Below, in pieces: positions 14,137-17,825 of a DNA stretch of 17,825 nucleotides (position 1 is its first letter; each line of letters begins with the position of its first letter). The translations under genes and the position numbers were made by a program. The notes beneath the pieces are model-generated. The model searched no databases. It was not told the origin of the DNA and saw only the letters and a list, made by a program, of their open reading frames with translations. Location of the stretch: assembly GCA_032027005.1 (NCBI GenBank), contig JAVSMW010000004.1:195838-213662 (forward strand). Reading direction: 5' to 3'. Source of the stretch: JAVSMW01 sp032027005. GTDB taxonomy: Bacteria > Bacillota > Thermincolia > Thermincolales > UBA2595.

Positions 14137-14161
14137 TAGAAATCCACGGGTTTTTTATCCC

Positions 14162-14273
14162 CTCTTATCTGCCAGAAAATAATTTCTGCAGGAATTGGCA
14201 CCTATCTTGCTTTATGGCAAGATGGTTGCCGGGTTTCATAGGGCCAGTCCCTCCACCTCTCTGGATAAGAGAA
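14162..14273 (-). promoter_or_regulatory. SAM-I riboswitch (S-box) aptamer
   Basis: Read on the minus strand, the region shows the S-box core in order: CTCTTATC (helix P1, 5' side), AGAGAGGTGGAGGGACTGG, CCCTATGAAACCCGGCAACC, a variable stem CTTGC/GCAAG, AGGTGCCAATTCCTGCA, and GATAAGAG closing P1 with eight perfect pairs. S-box RNAs bind S-adenosylmethionine and switch off methionine and sulfur genes. This one lies between a vegetative promoter and the DUF39 gene, with a terminator after it, so high SAM should stop transcription of the homocysteine operon. Confidence 0.95.
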
Positions 14274-14298
14274 TCATTTTCTGTTTTATGCCAAATTA

Positions 14299-14327
14299 AT
14301 GGTAACAACTTTTTAAATAAATGTCAA
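14299..14327 (-). promoter_or_regulatory. Promoter of the riboswitch and homocysteine operon
   Basis: A perfect TTGACA (14322-14327) and TACCAT (14299-14304) on the minus strand are 17 bases apart. The expected start near 14291 is about 18 bases before the aptamer. Confidence 0.65.
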
Positions 14328-14368
14328 TTGATTTTAATTTCCGAATGTATTCATTGATTTTAATTTCC
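14327..14368. repeat. Two 16-bp direct repeats, possible regulator sites
   Basis: ATTGATTTTAATTTCC occurs at 14327-14342 and again at 14353-14368, a step of 26 bases. The first copy abuts the -35 box of the homocysteine operon promoter. The spacing is near two and a half helical turns. A regulator binding both copies could act on either divergent gene. Confidence 0.45.
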
Positions 14369-14419
14369 CAAAAAAGTGATTAAAATGGATTTTGATAGAA
14401 AATTGCTTCCGGTTTGGGT

Positions 14420-14425
14420 TATAAT
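14420..14425 (+). promoter_or_regulatory. Possible -10 box of the plus-strand orphan
   Basis: A perfect TATAAT lies 28 bases before the ATG at 14453. No good -35 element is found at 16-18 bases, so a regulator or an atypical promoter would be needed. Confidence 0.35.
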
Positions 14426-14452
14426 ATTTAGTAGCAGATATGGAGGAAAACA

Positions 14453-14881
14453 ATGTTCAGTTTTACTGCCCAGCACATCCTGGTGATGAGGCTGATAACC
14501 CAATTTGATATCAATGCGCCAAACCTGCTGCATAATTTTCTTTTTCTGGCCTCAGCAGAGTCTTTAACATTCCATGATATTGGATTTTATGATTTTACCA
14601 GGACAAAAAGCGGGGCCTTTAGTTCTGATGTGCAATCGGTATTGGAAGATCTGGTGACGGGACAGTTGGTTAGTACAGAGCCTTTTTGTCTTACTGCCAA
14701 AGGCATGGATACGTACTATGCCCTGGCCACTGCCCTGCGGCCTTTTGAAGACTATGTAGACCGCTGTTTTGCGATATACTTGCGGTATAAAGATAACATG
14801 GCTGTGATTAATTCTGCCATTAAAAATCATATCAGATACCGTAAAGTCAAACCAGGCAAAAAATTATTTAGCAGCAGTTAA
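14453..14881 (+). CDS. Hypothetical protein, winged-helix-like
   Basis: A 142-residue soluble protein beginning at an ATG after TGGAGGAAAA. The pattern NLLHNFLFLASAESLTFHDI, FYDFTRTKSGAFSSDVQSVL, EDLVTGQLV and LTAKGMDTYYAL resembles the winged-helix layout of YwgA- or Panacea-like proteins: a helical start, a proline- or glycine-marked loop giving the SGAFSSD turn, then LTxKG. I cannot assign it firmly to a family or function. It is divergent from the SAM-riboswitch operon, with two direct repeats between them, and converges with the chemoreceptor gene. Confidence 0.55.
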   Translation: MFSFTAQHILVMRLITQFDINAPNLLHNFLFLASAESLTFHDIGFYDFTRTKSGAFSSDVQSVLEDLVTGQLVSTEPFCLTAKGMDTYYALATALRPFEDYVDRCFAIYLRYKDNMAVINSAIKNHIRYRKVKPGKKLFSSS

Positions 14882-14895
14882 ATGAAAGATATGCA

Positions 14896-14924
14896 AAAGA
14901 AAAAGACGTGGCATCAGCCACGTC
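14896..14924 (-). terminator. Terminator of the chemoreceptor gene
   Basis: GACGTGGC (14905-14912) and GCCACGTC (14917-14924) form a perfect 8-bp stem with a 4-base loop. On the minus strand TTTTTCTTTT follows directly, two bases after the chemoreceptor stop codon. Confidence 0.85.
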
Positions 14925-14926
14925 AG

Positions 14927-16972
14927 CTAGTTCATCTGTTTAAACGCAGTACAATTCATACAAGTGTGTCTTTTGGCCCTCTCATCTCCCTGCTTTATAC
15001 CGCCGCACCATGTTCCGGGAATAAGCCAGCACCTCACTTCTGCGGCATTGTAAGCAGGGCATTTTGTTCTGTATTCCATACCACAGTTACGAATATCCCA
15101 GCACCTTTCCGTGATCTCCCTAAGCTTAAACTTGCCGACCACCGCATTCAACGAATCCGCTAAATCGGCCACTTCTTTGGAAGAATTAGCTATTTCCGAA
15201 ATAGAAATTAACACTTCTTCCGTAGATGCTGAAACCTCTTCAGCTGAAGCAGAAGTCTCCTCAGTAATGACAGCGATACCTTCCATTGCACTTGTCACCT
15301 GTTCACTGGCAGCCGTTAACTCCTGCGTAGCGGCAGTATTCTCTTGAGTAATGGCACTGGTATTGTCTATTGCCGTGACAACTTCCTGACTGCCGGCACT
15401 AATCTCTTCCGCCGCGGCAGAAATGTTTTGCACTTGGCGATATGTATCTTCTACTGTACTCAATATTTCTTTTAAGGCATTACCCGCATCTAAAGCCAGT
15501 TTAGCCCCCTGTTCAACTTCACCGGTTCCCTGTTCCATCGCTGTAACGGCGTCAAGTGTCAGCTTCTGAATGTTGTTAATCAAATCTGCAATTTCTTTTG
15601 TTGCTTTACTGCTGCGTTCTGCAAGCTTTCGCACTTCATCTGCCACAACAGCAAATCCTTTCCCGTGCTCACCGGCTCTGGCAGCTTCGATAGCAGCGTT
15701 TAGCGCCAATAAATTAGTCTGTTCAGCAATGTCATCAATGACTTGAATAATATCCCCTATATGCTGAGAATGCTCCCCTAATTCTTTGATTTTATTGGCT
15801 GACTCAAATACTTTATTTTTAATTCCATCCATACCTTTAATAGTAAGGTTTACTGCTTTTTCGCCCTGGTCAGCGGCCTTAGTGGTTCGTTCGGCCGACT
15901 CTGAAACACTTTGAGCACTTAATGCCACATCCTGAATTGAAGAAGCCACCTGACCAACCATCTCTGCGGTAAGCTGAATATTGCTGGCCTGTTCCTGAGC
16001 ACCGGTTGCTATTTGTTGAATAGCTGTGCCAACCTGGTTAATCGTATCCATTGATTTTGAAATATAATCAGCCTGATCTGTGGATCCTCTGGCTACTTCC
16101 TGGATAGCCCTCGCTACTTGCTGAGTGGCCTGTTCGGCCTGTTCGGCATTATTAGACAATTGACCACTGGTCGCGGCAACGGTTTGGGCGCTGTCCAGTA
16201 TTTTTTTCATGGCATTACGAACATTAATGATCATAGTATTAAAGGCATCTGCCAGTTCTTTCACTTCATCGCGGGTTTTCACCTCAATTTCATTGACTGA
16301 TAGATCACCACCTGCGACCCGTTTACTGTGTTCTACAATTTCTTTAATGGGTATCACTATTTTGCCAGCTGTAAAAAGCCCTAATATTAGGCCAAAAATA
16401 ACGGCTGCCATTGAAACAATTATATTTATTAATTTGCCGATTGATATAATCCTCTGTACTTCAGCATTAGCGTTTTTTATATCAGTATCGATTTCAGTTT
16501 TAAATTCAGCAAATATGGGATCAAGCTCTTTTCTCTTATCTCGCCCTACTTCAAAAGATAATCTTTTCGCCTCGGCAACATTACCACTCTTATACGCAGC
16601 TACAACCTGTTGTTGTATGTCGTTATATTGATCATAAATTCCTTTGATTTTAAGCCACTTAGCCTTTTCATTCTCATCCGGAGCTGTTTCTATTTCGTCT
16701 TTGATAATTTCGTCAGTAGCTTCTGCTTTAGCAATGAAAGACTTGACATAGTTTTCCTCACCAGTTAACAGAAATCCCCTCTCATCACTTGATTGACCGG
16801 CAATATTCGAATTAATTTCATCAATTAACCCCAACATCGGAACTAAATTCTTATTAATTCCAGAAAATTGCTCTAATGTTCTGCGTCCGATGTCAAAGCT
16901 CTGGAAACTAATGATCGCCATAAATACTATCATGATAAAATAACCCGATAAAATTTTCTTCCTAAGACTCAC
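14927..16972 (-). CDS. Methyl-accepting chemotaxis protein with Cys-rich tail
   Basis: A membrane chemoreceptor that signals to CheA/CheW. In the 681 residues I see TM1 (about 7-25), an extracellular helical bundle with SSDERGFLLTGEENYVKSFI (61-80, CHASE3 or 4HB-like), TM2 (about 181-202), HAMP (about 203-256) and a long signalling coiled coil with the invariant tip EQTNLLALNAAIEAARAGEH. After it comes a tail of about 60 residues with seven cysteines at 624, 630, 638, 648, 656, 671 and 674 (CWDIRNC, CPAY, CWLIPGTWCGG, CMNC). Similar tails occur on sensory proteins of anaerobes and are suggestive of metal or redox binding. I choose the GTG at 16970-16972, five bases after GGGGGAG; a TTG at 16990 would put that site inside the gene. 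Long and AT-rich upstream sequence (16973-17182) shows no firm promoter. Confidence 0.93.
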   Translation of the reverse strand: MSLRKKILSGYFIMIVFMAIISFQSFDIGRRTLEQFSGINKNLVPMLGLIDEINSNIAGQSSDERGFLLTGEENYVKSFIAKAEATDEIIKDEIETAPDENEKAKWLKIKGIYDQYNDIQQQVVAAYKSGNVAEAKRLSFEVGRDKRKELDPIFAEFKTEIDTDIKNANAEVQRIISIGKLINIIVSMAAVIFGLILGLFTAGKIVIPIKEIVEHSKRVAGGDLSVNEIEVKTRDEVKELADAFNTMIINVRNAMKKILDSAQTVAATSGQLSNNAEQAEQATQQVARAIQEVARGSTDQADYISKSMDTINQVGTAIQQIATGAQEQASNIQLTAEMVGQVASSIQDVALSAQSVSESAERTTKAADQGEKAVNLTIKGMDGIKNKVFESANKIKELGEHSQHIGDIIQVIDDIAEQTNLLALNAAIEAARAGEHGKGFAVVADEVRKLAERSSKATKEIADLINNIQKLTLDAVTAMEQGTGEVEQGAKLALDAGNALKEILSTVEDTYRQVQNISAAAEEISAGSQEVVTAIDNTSAITQENTAATQELTAASEQVTSAMEGIAVITEETSASAEEVSASTEEVLISISEIANSSKEVADLADSLNAVVGKFKLREITERCWDIRNCGMEYRTKCPAYNAAEVRCWLIPGTWCGGIKQGDERAKRHTCMNCTAFKQMN

Positions 16973-17182
16973 ACATACTCCCCCTATCAAAATTTTTCAT
17001 CAAAAATTTATTAATTCCCCCCAAAAATCAGTTTTTTTTGAATTATTTGAGAGTTTTTTGCTGCACACAACATAATCTCAAATTATTTTTGCAATTACAC
17101 GTATATTTCGACAACTATAATCTATTTTCCTTTATTTTCTAACTGCTCTCTACCTGAATTATCTATTATTTTTTCGTATAGA

Positions 17183-17400
17183 ACCCTACGGTCCGTATAG
17201 CTCGCATCTCTAAGCGGCCCGGCTTTGTGATTCATAAGAAGCAGTGGCCGCTAAGAGCTGCGTAGTATACACTAGGCACCTTTAGGTGCCGTCGCCAGGC
17301 TCGCCTTAGGCTGATGGTACTTGGACCGCGGCGATTGGTCGGCTTGCTAGCCTACAAAGAGAAGAACCACTTGGTTTTCACCAAGTGGCTCTTCATATAA
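17183..17400. repeat. 5S-linked structured repeat, copy 1
   Basis: This copy is collinear with 17503-17720 at a 320-base step, with only about eight differences in the first 170 bases. It holds ACCCTACGGTCC (5S antisense on the plus strand), a large stem CGCATCTCTAAGCGGCC paired with GGCCGCTAAGAGCTGCG (two mismatches), GGCACC/GGTGCC, CTGATGGTACTTGGACC (5S sense on the plus strand), GGCT/AGCC and a terminator-like hairpin at 17363-17392. No protein is encoded. It looks like an rRNA-linked interspersed element. Confidence 0.75.
17363..17392 (-). terminator. Terminator-like hairpin of repeat copy 1
   Basis: The stem CCACTTGG / CCAAGTGG encloses TTTTCA on the plus strand, extended by AGA/TCT. 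On the minus strand a T-rich run TTCTTCTCTTTG follows. It occupies the same place as the hairpin after the 5S gene in copy 2. Confidence 0.6.
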
Positions 17401-17431
17401 AGTCCGGCAAGGTTTATTACGACGTTGGTGT

Positions 17432-17459
17432 GCGATTGGTCGGTGCCCTTTCTACAAAG
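17432..17459. repeat. Third partial copy of the GCGATTGGTCGG module
   Basis: GCGATTGGTCGG followed after a short variable stretch by CTACAAAG also occurs at 17331-17358 and, as GCGGTTGGTCGG with GACAAAG, at 17651-17678. This partial copy in the spacer suggests a third, eroded unit. Confidence 0.5.
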
Positions 17460-17487
17460 TGATTGGCCAAGGATAGAGTTTGGAGAT

Positions 17488-17514
17488 ACTTACTCTCCCA
17501 GGACCCTACGGTCC
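17488..17514 (-). pseudogene. 5S rRNA 3'-end fragment
   Basis: These 27 bases are identical to 17732-17758 within the 5S gene (from ACTTACTCTCCCAGG to GGTCC). They are followed not by the rest of 5S but by repeat copy 2. It is a severed 5S remnant. Confidence 0.75.
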
Positions 17515-17720
17515 GTATAACTCGCATCTCTAAGCGGCCAGGCTTTGTGATTCATATGAAGAAGTGGCTGCTAAGAGCTGCGTAGTATACACTAGGCACC
17601 TTTAGGTGCCGTCGCCAGGCTCGCCTTAGGCTGATGGTACTTGGACTGCGGCGGTTGGTCGGCTTGCTAGCCGACAAAGTAGAAAAGACTTTGGTTTTCA
17701 CCAAAGTCTTTTCATATAAA
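17503..17720. repeat. 5S-linked structured repeat, copy 2
   Basis: This is the second copy of the unit at 17183-17400. It lies directly after the 5S gene on the minus strand and joins the 5S remnant at its other end. The stem GTCGGCT/AGCCGAC at 17658-17675 is perfect here and has one mismatch in copy 1. In the AGCGGCCA/TGGCTGCT stem one C-to-T change is kept as a G-U pair if the plus strand is read. Confidence 0.75.
17679..17713 (-). terminator. rRNA operon terminator after 5S
   Basis: The stem AAAAGACTTTGG / CCAAAGTCTTTT with loop TTTTCA (plus strand) lies about ten bases after the 5S 3' end. On the minus strand TTTTCTACTTTG follows. This is the likely end of the rRNA transcript. Confidence 0.7.
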
Positions 17721-17722
17721 AT

Positions 17723-17825
17723 CCGACAACGACTTACTCTCCCAGGACCCTACGGTCCAAGTACCATCAGCGCTGAGAGGCTTAACTGCCGTGTTCGGGA
17801 TGGGAACGGGTGGGTCCCTCTCGCC
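17723..17825 (-). rRNA. rrf: 5S ribosomal RNA, 3' part
   Basis: On the minus strand the sequence reads GAGAGGGACCCACCCGTTCC, CATCCCGAACACGGCAGTTA, AGCCTCTCAGCGCTGATGG, TACTTGGACCGTAGGGTCC and TGGGAGAGTAAGTCG, the conserved loops and helices of bacterial 5S rRNA. About the first 10-14 bases lie beyond the window edge. The 3' end is placed near 17723 from the pairing of GTCGTTGTCGG with the missing 5' end. 23S and 16S should lie further right. Confidence 0.95.

Noticed and set aside
16991..17040. A/T-rich inverted repeat and CCCCCC tract upstream of the chemoreceptor
   Set aside because: It is mostly simple A/T sequence; I could not find a convincing sigma-A or flagellar sigma-D promoter in it.
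17183..17720. A CRISPR array or tRNA cluster behind the rRNA operon
   Set aside because: There are only two long repeats with no spacers of equal size, and no cloverleaf with a T-loop GTTCRA could be found.

Overview
The window looks like the chromosome of an anaerobic, spore-forming Firmicute of the Clostridia, most like the Peptococcaceae / Desulfotomaculum group. The evidence is a stage II sporulation transglycosylase (SpoIID), a BofC-like protein, a SigI/RsgI pair, strong AGGAGG ribosome binding sites with some GTG and TTG starts, a SAM-I riboswitch, and the oxygen-sensitive DUF39 / NIL-ferredoxin route to homocysteine. Genus and species cannot be fixed from the sequence alone. Almost every housekeeping gene lies on the minus strand.

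Layout. 1-1706 is an AT-rich remnant of a phage or integrative element. It holds a decayed DUF6291 gene, a possible leader peptide, two divergent small helix-turn-helix regulators around a compact operator/promoter switch, a 12-bp tandem repeat and a fragment resembling a recombinase C-terminus. It sits just after queA, where many relatives carry tgt. 1707-11322 is the conserved block, read leftward from yebC: yebC, a DUF4870 membrane protein, a bofC-like gene, ruvC, ruvA, ruvB, DUF2905, sigI, rsgI, then spoIID and queA. It is broken by terminators and by a 184-bp structured palindromic element between rsgI and spoIID. 11422-11610 is a small orphan gene on the plus strand.

11635-14327 is a sulfur-assimilation operon: promoter, SAM-I riboswitch with terminator, DUF39 (frameshifted in this sequence), NIL-ferredoxin and a UPF0280 protein. 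The riboswitch ties the operon to methionine/SAM supply, which agrees with the known role of this trio in making homocysteine from sulfide. A plus-strand winged-helix-like orphan (14453-14881) is divergent from it. 14927-16972 is a chemoreceptor with a cysteine-rich C-terminal tail.

17183-17825 is the end of an rRNA operon: the 3' part of 5S rRNA on the minus strand, followed by two tandem copies of a structured repeat with a 320-bp period. Each copy contains pieces of 5S rRNA in opposite orientations and a terminator-like hairpin whose stem differs between copies by four compensated base pairs.

The most notable points are the 5S-linked repeat with covariation, the SAM riboswitch over the DUF39 operon and the frameshift in that gene, an RsgI without the usual Asn-Pro cleavage pair, the structured element at 4500-4683, a hairpin that would hide the bofC-like ribosome binding site, and the matched operators of the phage-type switch.
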